Origin: SIG480 sp045595365
GTDB taxonomy: Bacteria > Bacillota > Clostridia > Oscillospirales > JAAYXM01
Direction of reading: 5' to 3'
Length of the DNA: 31,657 nt
Assembly (NCBI GenBank): GCA_045595365.1
Contig: JAZOAI010000012.1
Coordinates: forward strand, 1-31,657
In this document: piece by piece, positions 1-7,276 of the stretch
How the letters are laid out: the number at the start of each line of letters is the position of its first letter
Position numbering within the stretch: the stretch's first letter is position 1
Translations under genes and position numbers: made by a program
Notes under the pieces: generated by a model
What the model saw: only the letters and a program-made list of their open reading frames with translations
Told to the model about the DNA's origin: nothing
The model's database searches: none

Positions 1-2
1 GC

Positions 3-125
3 GCGCTCATCACAAGCGGGCTCATCAACGGAAAGAACGGGCTTATCGACGGTGCTGCAAACACAACCCGCGCAGAAGTCGCAGTTCTCTTAAAGAGAAT
101 TCTTGATTTCATCGCAGCGAAGTAA
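3..125 (+). CDS. S-layer homology (SLH) domain protein, C-terminal end (partial)
   Basis: Only the last 40 codons are in the window. The frame opens at the left edge and ends at TAA 123-125. The residues include GLINGKNGLIDGAANTTRAEVAVLLKR, with the TTRAEVAVLL core typical of the end of an SLH repeat. SLH domains anchor exported proteins to secondary cell-wall polymers, so this is probably the cell-wall-binding tail of a surface protein. Its function cannot be judged from this piece. The last 16 coding bases are duplicated at 449-464, so the stop region was the site of a later insertion or duplication. Confidence 0.8.
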   Translation, partial: ALITSGLINGKNGLIDGAANTTRAEVAVLLKRILDFIAAK

Positions 126-196
126 GGCATTTTCCATAGGCCCCCCAAGCCTTCCCCTTTGAGGGTTTTTCGAAACAGGCCAGATGAGGTGGAATC

Positions 197-246
197 GTAG
201 GGGCGATTCAAGAATCGCCCGCGGGACATTCGTGAATGTCCCCTAC
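197..246. repeat. Double-hairpin repeat unit 1 (GTAGGGG...CCCCTAC)
   Basis: Fifty bases bounded by GTAGGGG and its inverse CCCCTAC. Inside are two hairpins: GGGCGATTC-AA-GAATCGCCC and GGGACATTC-GT-GAATGTCCC. The layout is the same as the unit at 285-347, but the stem sequences differ. Confidence 0.75.
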
Positions 247-284
247 AACCCTCGGTCTCGCTTGCGGTGGATGAGGTGTGAACC

Positions 285-347
285 GTAGGGGCGGATGCCC
301 ACATCCGCCCGAGAATAACGCGGGACGATGAGGGCATCGTCCCCTAC
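285..347. repeat. Double-hairpin repeat unit 2 (GTAGGGG...CCCCTAC)
   Basis: Sixty-three bases bounded by GTAGGGG and CCCCTAC. Inside are the hairpins GGGCGGATG/CATCCGCCC and GGGACGATG/CATCGTCCC. Both this unit and unit 1 are preceded by a GATGAGGTG-type word. The stems share no sequence with unit 1 beyond their ends, so structure is conserved rather than sequence. Confidence 0.75.
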
Positions 348-478
348 ATAAGCAAGGAGAAGCCAGAAAAAGCCTCCCTTGTAAAGCCCTCCTTGCCTAA
401 GGAGGGGGGGGACCGCTTTAGCGGCGGTGGAGGGATTGTGAAATCCTGCATCGCAGCGAAGTAAAATAACCAAAGCTT

Positions 479-504
479 AAGGGAGGGGAGAAATCCCCTC
501 CCTA
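479..504 (+). terminator. Intrinsic terminator, probably that of the SLH gene
   Basis: GGGAGGGGA (481-489), GAAA loop, TCCCCTCCC (494-502), with a weak T-rich tail. It now lies about 355 bp after the SLH stop, consistent with later insertion of the repeat block between gene and terminator. Confidence 0.6.
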
Positions 505-634
505 TGACTTTTGTGGCAAAATAGGACATATGCGCTTGAAAATTGCAGATTTTTTCTCTTTTGATATAAGAGATAATGTGGTATATTTATCCTGATAGAA
601 AAATGCAACTAAACATAAAAAAGGAGAGAAAGAT

Positions 635-1564
635 ATGGTTTCGTGTACAGAATTTATCCCGCTTTACAGTGAGCTTTTTAAGTATCTTGAAGAGCTCGGC
701 GGTCATGAAGAGGTTGTGAGATATTGGGAATATATTTCCGATACATACGTTGCCGAGAGACTCGGCGAAGAAGTCGGCGAAAAGGGAATTCGCGGATGCT
801 GGGATTACTGGTTTAAATCCCTCAACGAAGAAGCCTGTGATTTTTCAATGGACCTTGATGAAGAAAAGGGAATATTTGAGATTGATATGCACCACTGCCC
901 GTCAAAAGGCAGGCTCAATGACTTTAAGCATATCGAGCCGTATCATGATTATTGCGGCCACTGCGCTGTTTTATATGCCCGTCAGCTTGAGAAGTATGGG
1001 ATTTACGAGCATGGGAGCGATTATTCCCATGTTGACGAGGCTCGTTGCTACATTGCATATAAGATTGACCCCAAATTCCATAAAAAGAGCGAAAACCCCG
1101 AAAAGCTTCATATAGAAAAAACTGCAGCAGACAACGAGTATTTCCATCAGGACTTCCACGTTTCCGGCAGAAACGGGCTCAAATATGTCGGCGAGAAATA
1201 CGGCGATGCGGCTGTTGTAGAGTATCTTGAGCGCTTTGCCAAGGCTTTCTATGCTCCTCTTGCAAAAAAGGCGAAAGAGGAAGGCCTTGTTGCCTTGAAG
1301 AACCACATCGAAGAGATTTATAAAATCGAAAAAGCTTCCGAGAACGTAAGCTGCAAGCTTTCGGATGACGAGCTTTATGTAAAGGTTTCAGAATGCCCGG
1401 GCGTTGCACATATTAAAAAGTGCGAGCACAACCCGACAAAGTGGTACGTTGAGCTTACGAGAACGGTAAACCGCACCATTGCAGAAATGGCGGGAATAGG
1501 CTTTGAGCTGATTTCCTATAACGATGAAAACGGCGCTTGCGAGTATCGCTTCTTCACAAAGTAA
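635..1564 (+). CDS. Hypothetical 309-aa cytosolic protein, Cys/His-rich in its first half
   Basis: I do not recognise this protein firmly. The start ATG follows a good AAGGAGAG site. There is no signal peptide or membrane segment. The N-terminal half has clustered Cys and His in GIRGCWDYWF, MHHCPSKG and DYCGHCAVLY (about residues 55-115), which could bind a metal or supply a catalytic thiol. The C-terminal part (about 235-309) is a compact alpha/beta stretch ending GFELISYNDENGACEYRFF. That ending has a loose feel of the L-2-amino-thiazoline-4-carboxylate hydrolase-type family, but I cannot confirm it and assign no function. The gene stands alone between the SLH repeat region and a strong terminator, so it is probably monocistronic. 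Confidence 0.8.
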   Translation: MVSCTEFIPLYSELFKYLEELGGHEEVVRYWEYISDTYVAERLGEEVGEKGIRGCWDYWFKSLNEEACDFSMDLDEEKGIFEIDMHHCPSKGRLNDFKHIEPYHDYCGHCAVLYARQLEKYGIYEHGSDYSHVDEARCYIAYKIDPKFHKKSENPEKLHIEKTAADNEYFHQDFHVSGRNGLKYVGEKYGDAAVVEYLERFAKAFYAPLAKKAKEEGLVALKNHIEEIYKIEKASENVSCKLSDDELYVKVSECPGVAHIKKCEHNPTKWYVELTRTVNRTIAEMAGIGFELISYNDENGACEYRFFTK

Positions 1565-1580
1565 TTCTAACCGAATATTT

Positions 1581-1620
1581 AAAAATCACCGCAGTTTTGT
1601 ATTGTACTGCGGTGATTTTT
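1581..1620 (+). terminator. Intrinsic terminator after the 309-aa gene
   Basis: AAAAATCACCGCAGT (1581-1595) pairs perfectly with ACTGCGGTGATTTTT (1606-1620), ending in a T5 run. The right arm overlaps the -35 of the glyQS promoter. Confidence 0.9.
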
Positions 1621-1630
1621 ATGGTACAAT
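1602..1630 (+). promoter_or_regulatory. Probable sigma-A promoter of glyQS
   Basis: TTGTAC (1602-1607), 17 bp, then TACAAT (1625-1630) with an extended TG at 1622-1623. The start codon is at 1688. No T-box leader fits in the 57 bp that follow. Confidence 0.55.
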
Positions 1631-1687
1631 AGTATATGATTGTAAATAACTGCATTTTAAATGCTTTAGGTAAAAGGAAGATGAGAT

Positions 1688-3067
1688 ATGAAGAACACAG
1701 AAAAAACAATGGACAAAATCGTTTCCTTGTGCAAGGGCCGCGGCTTTGTTTACAGCGGCAGCGAGATTTACGGCGGTCTTGCCAACACCTGGGACTATGG
1801 CCCGCTCGGTGTTGAGTTCAAGAACAACGTAAAGCGCGCCTGGTGGAAGAAGTTTGTTCAGGAGTCTCCGTATAACGTGGGCCTTGACAGCGCAATTCTC
1901 ATGAACCCCCAGGTGTGGGTCGCATCCGGCCATGTAGGCGGCTTCTCTGACCCGCTTATGGACTGCAAGGAATGCAAAACCCGCCACCGTGCAGACAAGC
2001 TCATTGAGGATACGGGCGTTAACCCCGCAGGCTGGAGCTTTGATGAAATGGCAAAGTATATAGAGGATAACAACATCTGCTGCCCCGATTGCGGAAAGCG
2101 CAACTTCACGGACATCAGAAAGTTTAACCTTATGTTCAAGACCTTCCAGGGCGTTACGGAGGACGCAAAAAACGAGCTTTATCTCCGCCCGGAAACCGCT
2201 CAGGGAATCTTTGTTGATTTTAAAAACATCGCGCGAACAACAAGAAAAAAGATGCCGTTTGGTGTCGCTCAGATACGAAAGTCCTTCAGAAATGAAATCA
2301 CTCCCGGAAACTTCACCTTCCGCACTCGCGAGTTTGAGCAGATGGAGCTTGAGTTCTTCTGCCGCCCGGGGACAGACCTTGACTGGTTCAAATACTGGAA
2401 GGACTATTGCGAAAACTTCCTCCTCTCTCTCGGAATTGCGAGAGAGAACTTAAAGCTTCGCGACCACGAGCAGGAAGAGCTTTCACACTACTCAAACGCT
2501 ACAACCGACATTGAGTTTATGTTCCCGTTTGGTTGGGGCGAGCTTTGGGGAATCGCGGACAGAACAGACTTTGACCTCAAGGCGCATCAGACGCATTCCG
2601 GCGAGAATATGGAGTTCTTCGATGCTGAGACAAACGAGAAGTATGTCCCATACGTTGTCGAGCCGTCTCTCGGTGCTGACCGCGTTGCGCTTGCGTTCCT
2701 CTGCGAAGCATATGACGAGGAAGTTGTTGATGCGGAAAAGAACGATGTAAGAATCGTGCTTCGCCTGCATCCGTATCTTGCTCCGTTCAAGGCGGCAATT
2801 CTCCCGCTTTCAAAGAAGCTTTCCGAGAACGCAGGCAAGGTATATGCAGACCTTGCGAAGAAGTTCATGGTTGATTTTGACGATGCCGGCTCTATCGGAA
2901 AGCGCTATCGCCGTCAGGACGAGATCGGAACTCCTCTCTGCATCACCTACGACTTTGACAGCGAGGAAGACGGCCGCGTCACAGTCCGCGACCGCGACAC
3001 AATGCAGCAGGAGAGAATTGCGATTGCAGACCTTGCCGCATACATCGAAAAGAAAATTGAGTTTTAA
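1688..3067 (+). CDS. glyQS: Glycine--tRNA ligase (alpha2 type)
   Basis: This class II aminoacyl-tRNA synthetase charges tRNA-Gly in the cytosol. The 459 aa match the single-chain, homodimeric form of Gram-positives rather than the alpha2beta2 enzyme. Visible features are the N-terminal GRGFVYSGSEIYGG and DYGPLG segment, CKEC and CCPDC cysteine pairs (about 98-140) that probably bind zinc, motif 2 FRNEITPGNFTFRTREFEQ, motif 3 EPSLGADRVALAF, and a C-terminal anticodon-binding domain from about residue 360. The start ATG follows AAAGGAAGATGAGAT. The gene has its own promoter and is followed by a hairpin, so it appears monocistronic. No T-box is visible upstream, which is worth noting for a Firmicute synthetase gene. 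Confidence 0.98.
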   Translation: MKNTEKTMDKIVSLCKGRGFVYSGSEIYGGLANTWDYGPLGVEFKNNVKRAWWKKFVQESPYNVGLDSAILMNPQVWVASGHVGGFSDPLMDCKECKTRHRADKLIEDTGVNPAGWSFDEMAKYIEDNNICCPDCGKRNFTDIRKFNLMFKTFQGVTEDAKNELYLRPETAQGIFVDFKNIARTTRKKMPFGVAQIRKSFRNEITPGNFTFRTREFEQMELEFFCRPGTDLDWFKYWKDYCENFLLSLGIARENLKLRDHEQEELSHYSNATTDIEFMFPFGWGELWGIADRTDFDLKAHQTHSGENMEFFDAETNEKYVPYVVEPSLGADRVALAFLCEAYDEEVVDAEKNDVRIVLRLHPYLAPFKAAILPLSKKLSENAGKVYADLAKKFMVDFDDAGSIGKRYRRQDEIGTPLCITYDFDSEEDGRVTVRDRDTMQQERIAIADLAAYIEKKIEF

Positions 3068-3073
3068 TAAATC

Positions 3074-3108
3074 GGCTACGGCAAGGCAGGCTCTGTTTTG
3101 CCGTAGCC
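3074..3108 (+). terminator. Hairpin terminator after glyQS
   Basis: GGCTACGGCAA (3074-3084) pairs with TTGCCGTAGCC (3098-3108). The T-tract is interrupted (ATAGTTGTATAT), so it is a moderate terminator. Confidence 0.7.
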
Positions 3109-3141
3109 ATAGTTGTATATAATTTGTTTACAATCTTTTAT

Positions 3142-3170
3142 TTGCAATAAGTAAGTATTTTTGATATAAT
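3142..3170 (+). promoter_or_regulatory. Sigma-A promoter of the foldase gene
   Basis: TTGCAA (3142-3147), exactly 17 bp, then a perfect TATAAT (3165-3170). The start codon is 40 bp downstream of the -10. Confidence 0.8.
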
Positions 3171-3209
3171 TACTTATCAGACAAAATAGCTATAAGGGAG
3201 AAAAGAGAA

Positions 3210-4361
3210 ATGAAAAAGAAAAGAATCATATCACTCTTCATGGCAGCGGTCATACTTTGTGCGGTATTTTCCGGATGCAGCCTTTTTGGCGGAAAAACCG
3301 TTATGAAAATAGGCGGCAACAGAATCTCAGAGGATATCTATTCATACGCTTTGCTAATGGTAGATTCCGAGTTCCAGCAGAGCTACGGCATGTCATTTGC
3401 AAGCCTTCTTGATACACAGGTTGCGGAGGGGGTCACAGGCGCCGATATGCTCAAGGGAAACGCAGACAACCTTCTGCTCGAGTTTGCCGCTATGAGAATT
3501 TTGGCAGAAGACAACGGCATTAAGCTTGATTCTGAAGACAAAAAGGCACTTAAAGAATCCAAACAGGCTCAGATTGAACAAGCGGGCGGGAAAAAAGAAT
3601 TTCTTTCACAGCTCAAAGAGAGCGGAATCACTGAGAGCGCGTTTGATTATATGGCAGAGACTCAGTATATTTTTATGAATGTATATTCAGAGCTTTTCCG
3701 GGGCGAGGGAAAGTATACGCCGAAGATTTCAGATATAGCAGAAAAGGTTATGAACAACTATGTGCGCGTAAAGCACGTTCTCGTTCTCAGCTCTGAGGGA
3801 GATGCTGACGAAGCGGAGAAAAAAGCAAAGGCAGAGGACATCGCGAAGCGCGCAAAGGCCGGCGAGGACTTTGATAAGCTCATTTCAGAATTAGGTGAAG
3901 ACCCCGGAATGACGTCAAATCCCGAAGGTTATCTTCTCGATAAGGACGGGCGCACTCCCGATGGTAATTCAATGGTCGCAGAGTTCACAGCAGCATCAAA
4001 TGCGCTTGCGGTCGACGGTGTTTCGGATGTTGTAAAAACATCTCACGGGTACCATATCATCAAGAGATATCCCCTTACCGAAGAATATTTGAACGAAAAC
4101 GCAGAAACATATGTTGATATGTTCGCATATTCAGCATTTGGTGAGAAAATGTCAGAAACTATGCAGAGTGCTGAAATTGAACACACAAAAGCGTATGACG
4201 AAATAGACCTTTATGAAGTCTTCGGAGTTGAAAAGCCTCTCGGAGCAGGTGCTGAAGCTGAAGGAGAACATTCTGAAGGCGACGGCCACGACCACGGCAC
4301 TGAGGGCGAAGCAGATGCTTTGGGCGGAATCGAACAGGGAGAAGTTGTTCCTGCGCAATAA
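3210..4361 (+). CDS. prsA: PrsA/SurA-like peptidyl-prolyl isomerase lipoprotein (parvulin type)
   Basis: An extracytoplasmic foldase expected to help exported proteins fold at the outer face of the membrane. Residues 1-23 form a lipoprotein signal peptide: KKK, a hydrophobic core, and a lipobox ending FSGC with Cys23 as the lipidation site. A SurA-N-like helical region follows (about 35-170). A parvulin PPIase domain (about 188-290) begins RVKHVLVLS and ends KTSHGYHIIKRYPL, with the conserved EFTAASNAL and HGYHIIK signatures. The last 45 residues are an acidic, His-containing tail (EGDGHDHGTEGE) that could bind metal. It is monocistronic with its own promoter and terminator. Substrates are unknown. 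Confidence 0.92.
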   Translation: MKKKRIISLFMAAVILCAVFSGCSLFGGKTVMKIGGNRISEDIYSYALLMVDSEFQQSYGMSFASLLDTQVAEGVTGADMLKGNADNLLLEFAAMRILAEDNGIKLDSEDKKALKESKQAQIEQAGGKKEFLSQLKESGITESAFDYMAETQYIFMNVYSELFRGEGKYTPKISDIAEKVMNNYVRVKHVLVLSSEGDADEAEKKAKAEDIAKRAKAGEDFDKLISELGEDPGMTSNPEGYLLDKDGRTPDGNSMVAEFTAASNALAVDGVSDVVKTSHGYHIIKRYPLTEEYLNENAETYVDMFAYSAFGEKMSETMQSAEIEHTKAYDEIDLYEVFGVEKPLGAGAEAEGEHSEGDGHDHGTEGEADALGGIEQGEVVPAQ

Positions 4362-4371
4362 TAACAAATGA

Positions 4372-4404
4372 AAAATGAAGCCGTTTTTTAAACGGCTTCA
4401 TTTT
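4372..4404 (+). terminator. Intrinsic terminator after prsA
   Basis: AAAATGAAGCCGTTT (4372-4386), TTT loop, AAACGGCTTCATTTT (4390-4404). Symmetric A/T flanks would let it act in both directions. Confidence 0.9.
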
Positions 4405-4436
4405 AAAGTATAAAAATAAAAATGGAGATGCTAAAA

Positions 4437-5543
4437 ATGGTTGATAAAAAAGAATTTCTCAGTGTGCTTGAAGCTGTTGCAAAAACTCCTGCCCCGAGCG
4501 GGATGGAAGATAAGCGCGTTGAGTTCTGTCTTGACTGGCTTGAAAAAAACGGAGTCAAAGCATATTCCGACAGCGCAAAGAACGTTATTGTCCCTATAGG
4601 CGATACAGACGGGGGCAATCTCACCGTATTCCTCGCGCACACAGACGTCGTCTTCCCGGATTTGACAGAGCTTCCGTACTATGACGACGGCGAAAAAATC
4701 CACTGCCCGGGAATTGCTGACGACACGGTCCACGCGGTTCAGCTTATGTTCCTTGCGAGAAAGCTCGTGAAAGAAGGCTTCTCTCCGAAGCACGGTATGC
4801 TGATTGTTATGAACTCCTGCGAAGAAGGCCTTGGAAACTTAAAGGGAATCAAGCAGATTATGTCAGATTTTTCCGGCCGCGTAAAAACCGTTATCTCGGT
4901 TGACGGCTCATATAACCACGTTGTAAACCGTGCAGTTGGTTCGGAAAGATACAGAGTCCGCGTTACAACAGAGGGCGGCCATTCATTCGTCGCATTCGGG
5001 AACAGAAACTCGATTGAAAAGCTCTCAAGAGTCATTTGTGACCTTTATGAAATTGAAGTCCCGAAGAAGGAAAATTCAAAAACTACATATAACGTCGGAA
5101 CAATCTCCGGCGGCACATCCGTCAACACGATTGCCCAGAGTGCAGAGATGCTTTATGAGTTCCGCTCCGATGATTATGAGTGTGTTGAGAAGATGCGCGA
5201 GAACTTCAATGCCGTAATCAACAAGCACAGAGACGCAGGGATTGACATTGAGGTTGAAATCCTCGGTGTCCGACCATGCGGCAAGGGCGTTGATGAGAAA
5301 GAGCTTGAAGCGCTCACAAAGCGTTGCCAGGACATTGGCGAGAGAATGACAGGCATTCCGCATCCTGCGGTTTCCGGCTCGACCGACAGCAACATCCCGC
5401 TCTCTCTCGGTGTTGCTTCCGTAACGGTTGGAGGAAGTATGGCAAGAGGAGCGCACACAAGAGAGGAATGGGTTGATAAAGAAAGCATCTTCATCGGGTA
5501 CAATCTCGTTGAAACGCTTGTCCGCGATTTTGAAAACGACTGA
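4437..5543 (+). CDS. M20-family metallopeptidase (tripeptidase/peptidase T-like)
   Basis: A cytosolic zinc exopeptidase by family. With the chosen start (368 aa), the metal and catalytic residues are visible: FLAHTD (His68, Asp70), GIADDT (Asp95), SCEE (Glu129-Glu130), a dimerisation/lid domain from about residue 175, and a late His in RGAHTREEW. The ATG at 4437 is preferred over the upstream in-frame ATG at 4422: GGAG sits 9 bases before it, whereas nothing resembling a ribosome site precedes 4422. There is no signal peptide. Substrate cannot be told from sequence; small peptides are most likely. The gene is alone, with a foldback element and a hairpin after it. Confidence 0.9.
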   Translation: MVDKKEFLSVLEAVAKTPAPSGMEDKRVEFCLDWLEKNGVKAYSDSAKNVIVPIGDTDGGNLTVFLAHTDVVFPDLTELPYYDDGEKIHCPGIADDTVHAVQLMFLARKLVKEGFSPKHGMLIVMNSCEEGLGNLKGIKQIMSDFSGRVKTVISVDGSYNHVVNRAVGSERYRVRVTTEGGHSFVAFGNRNSIEKLSRVICDLYEIEVPKKENSKTTYNVGTISGGTSVNTIAQSAEMLYEFRSDDYECVEKMRENFNAVINKHRDAGIDIEVEILGVRPCGKGVDEKELEALTKRCQDIGERMTGIPHPAVSGSTDSNIPLSLGVASVTVGGSMARGAHTREEWVDKESIFIGYNLVETLVRDFEND

Positions 5544-5553
5544 TTCATTGATA

Positions 5554-5875
5554 AAAAGCCCGACAGCATATGAGCTGTACTCTTAAGGACAGTAATTTAA
5601 AAAGCCTGAAACGAGTTTTTCGTTTCAGGCTTGAATATTATTTTGATTTAATTGTTTTAAGCGATATTCTGTGTTTGTACACAGAGTGATATTTTTGATA
5701 AATCAAAAGTGATATTAAAACCTCCGGTTTTAGTGGTATTTTATTCGCCATAAACTGCCGAAGGCAATACCACTGCAGAGCAATATCACTTGCTGTAAGC
5801 AAATATCACTCGCCTATAGGCGAATAAAACTGCGAAGTGTCCTTAAGAACACTTCGCATATGCTGTCGGGCTTTT
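5554..5875. repeat. 322-bp foldback (MITE-like) element with internal GTGATATT hairpin array
   Basis: The ends are a 19-bp perfect inverted repeat, AAAAGCCCGACAGCATATG (5554-5572) and its inverse (5857-5875). Inside, the left half has short hairpins (around TGTGT/ACACA, TTTTGAT/ATCAAAA and AAAACC/GGTTTT), each followed by GTGATATT or GTGGTATT. The right half carries the same words inverted (AATACCAC, AATATCAC, AATATCAC), so the element can fold into one large branched cruciform. A separate hairpin at about 5602-5633 (AGCCTGAAACG/CGTTTCAGGCT) could terminate the peptidase gene. There is no coding capacity. It fills the whole space between the peptidase and the amidase gene. Confidence 0.8.
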
Positions 5876-5940
5876 ATATATGTTAAAGGAACGGAAATCA
5901 AAAAAACATCATACAATGGAAAAGATTGGAGATGATTGTT

Positions 5941-6432
5941 TTGGAATATAACAGAGCTGCAGCCGTCAGATATGCAAGACGCTGGGCGTTTCGGAGAAAC
6001 CCTGCATTCTACAATTTTGACGAGCTCGGAGGAGATTGCACAAACTTTGTTTCACAATGTGTATATGCAGGCTCGGGGGTTATGAATTTTTCGCCTGAGC
6101 TTGGGTGGTATTACATATCACCTGACTTGAGAGCCCCGTCGTGGACGAGTGTACGGTTTTTCTATGAATTCATAACGCAGAACGAGGGTGTGGGGCCTTA
6201 TGGATACGAAGCCCCTCTTTCCGAGGCTCTCCCGGGAGATGTAATTCAACTCGCTTACGGCGGAAACGAAGATTTCACGCATACGCTCTTAGTTCTTTCA
6301 ACGGGGCGCGAGCCGAACCCCCGAAACATTCTCCTTGCTGCGCATACGAACGATGCTTACAGAAGGCGGCTTTTGACATATGACTATACAAACGCAAGGC
6401 TTCTGCATATTGAGGCTGTCCGCGAGTTTTGA
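5941..6432 (+). CDS. Amidase-domain protein (Amidase_6 family, NlpC/P60-like fold)
   Basis: Recognisable as the Amidase_6 domain by YNRAAAVRYARRWA near the N-terminus, GGDCTNFVSQC with the likely nucleophile Cys33, and a His in DFTHTLLVLS as the probable second catalytic residue. The family cleaves amide bonds, often in cell-wall peptides, but many members are untested. There is no signal peptide or anchor, so either it acts inside the cell (for example in the mother cell) or exports by another route. Start choice: TTG 5941 has GGAG at 5928-5931, 9 bases upstream. ATG 5932 and TTG 5926 are in frame but lie on or before that site. The length is 163 aa with this start, so the protein is essentially one domain. 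Confidence 0.88.
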   Translation: MEYNRAAAVRYARRWAFRRNPAFYNFDELGGDCTNFVSQCVYAGSGVMNFSPELGWYYISPDLRAPSWTSVRFFYEFITQNEGVGPYGYEAPLSEALPGDVIQLAYGGNEDFTHTLLVLSTGREPNPRNILLAAHTNDAYRRRLLTYDYTNARLLHIEAVREF

Positions 6433-6444
6433 TAAAAAGAAAAA

Positions 6445-6474
6445 TGCTGTGTTCACCAAAAGGTGAACACAGCA
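6445..6474. terminator. Bidirectional terminator between convergent genes
   Basis: TGCTGTGTTCACC (6445-6457), AAAA loop, GGTGAACACAGCA (6462-6474), a perfect 13-bp stem flanked by A- and T-rich DNA. It serves the amidase gene (+) and the small SLH-like gene (-). Confidence 0.9.
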
Positions 6475-6495
6475 TATAAATTATCGAGCAAAAAC

Positions 6496-6666
6496 TTATT
6501 CGCCCTTGCCGTAGAAGCTTGCTGCAGCGAATGCGCGGTAGAGCATTGTTGCGATTTCCTGGCGCGATGCGGTTTTATCCGTGGCAGACTCCGATGCGAA
6601 AGAAACAACAGAAACTGCAGAAAGAATCATAACACATACAACGAGTAAAGAAACGAATTTTTTCAT
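6496..6666 (-). CDS. 56-aa exported protein ending in an SLH-like half-repeat
   Basis: The start is the ATG at 6664-6666 preceded by AAAGGAGC. The longer frame begins upstream of this site and is not supported. Residues 1-26 are a clear signal peptide (KKFVSLLVVCVMILSAVSVVSFASE). The mature part is only about 30 aa and ends with SRQEIATMLYRAFAAASFYGKGE, which resembles the TRxExAxxLyRa core of SLH repeats. It has a good promoter and a terminator, so it is probably expressed. It could be a remnant of a larger SLH protein or a genuine mini wall protein. Its function is unknown. Confidence 0.65.
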   Translation of the reverse strand: MKKFVSLLVVCVMILSAVSVVSFASESATDKTASRQEIATMLYRAFAAASFYGKGE

Positions 6667-6695
6667 TGCAACAGCTCCTTTTAAATTTGATATAT

Positions 6696-6724
6696 ATTCT
6701 ATCATAAAAAAATTCGTTTGTAAA
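6696..6724 (-). promoter_or_regulatory. Sigma-A promoter of the small SLH-like gene
   Basis: On the minus strand TTTACA (6719-6724), 17 bp, TAGAAT (6696-6701); the start codon is 30 bp downstream. Confidence 0.7.
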
Positions 6725-6770
6725 TGTGATTGTCCTACAAAAGGATATTTTCTAGTGACATAAAAAATCC

Positions 6771-7214
6771 TTAAAAATTTTGAACAAGCCAGTATATAAA
6801 CCCGTACACCACGCTTGCAGACACACCGTAAACTATAACGGGGCCGGCAAGAGTGAACATTTTCGCACCCACACCGAGAATGTACCCCTCTGTTTTAAAC
6901 TCAATGGATTCGGAAACAATGGAATTTGCAAACCCTGTTATCGGGACAAGAGTCCCCGCGCCTGCGTGCTTTGCAATCTTGTCATAAAGCCCAAAGCCCG
7001 TGAGAAGGGTTGAAAGGAGAATCAGGCTTACAGACGCCATGGTCGATGAGTCTTCCTTTGAAAGCCCGAAGCGGGAGCAGAGCGAAATGAGCGCCTGGCC
7101 GATAACGCAGATTGCTCCGCCGATAACAAATGCTTTTATGAAATTTTTTAGATGCGGAGAAGACGGCTCCGTTTTCTTAACGTATTTTGCATATTCCTTT
7201 TTTGACATATTCAT
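6771..7214 (-). CDS. spoVAC: Stage V sporulation protein AC (dipicolinate channel subunit)
   Basis: SpoVA proteins form the inner-spore-membrane channel that moves calcium-dipicolinate into the forespore and out at germination. In B. subtilis SpoVAC is the mechanosensitive subunit. The 147 aa match the family length. The N-terminus KKEYAKYVKKTEPSS is followed by several hydrophobic segments with FVIGGAICVIGQ, LLTGFGLYDKIAKHAGAGTLVPITGFANSI and LGVGAKMFTLAGPVIVYG, all family hallmarks. The start ATG lies behind GAGGTGAT. In most spore formers it is adjacent to spoVAD and spoVAE. Here those two sit near 30-31.5 kb on the same strand. Confidence 0.96.
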   Translation of the reverse strand: MNMSKKEYAKYVKKTEPSSPHLKNFIKAFVIGGAICVIGQALISLCSRFGLSKEDSSTMASVSLILLSTLLTGFGLYDKIAKHAGAGTLVPITGFANSIVSESIEFKTEGYILGVGAKMFTLAGPVIVYGVSASVVYGFIYWLVQNF

Positions 7215-7236
7215 AATTTAATCACCTCATCACATC

Positions 7237-7266
7237 TATTTTTTGAGCTTAGGCTTTATTTTATAC
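7237..7266 (-). promoter_or_regulatory. Possible forespore (sigma-F/G-like) promoter of spoVAC
   Basis: On the minus strand GTATA (7262-7266) is followed after about 17 bp by an A-rich AAAAATA. It fits the -35 GHATR pattern well but the -10 CATWHTA only loosely. Expected from the gene's role; weak on sequence. Confidence 0.3.
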
Positions 7267-7276
7267 ACAATTTGCC

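Larger units (their letters stand above)
126..464. repeat. 339-bp composite intergenic repeat insertion bounded by a 16-bp direct duplication
   Basis: The sequence CATCGCAGCGAAGTAA ends the SLH gene (110-125) and recurs exactly at 449-464. Between the copies lie no gene, two 50-63 bp double-hairpin units, and a terminal block with an AAGGAGGGGGG run and ACCGCTTTAGCGGCGGT. Removing one copy plus the intervening DNA would join the stop codon directly to AAATAACC and the terminator hairpin at 479-504. That looks like the ancestral arrangement. The short ORFs here are low-complexity readings of the repeat. Confidence 0.65.

Noticed and set aside
1631..1687. T-box leader for glycyl-tRNA synthetase
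   Set aside because: The leader is about 50 bases long, with no specifier loop or T-box sequence.
5640..5840. Possible CRISPR array from repeated GTGATATT words
   Set aside because: The words are 8 bp, irregularly spaced, and switch orientation at the centre; this is a foldback element.
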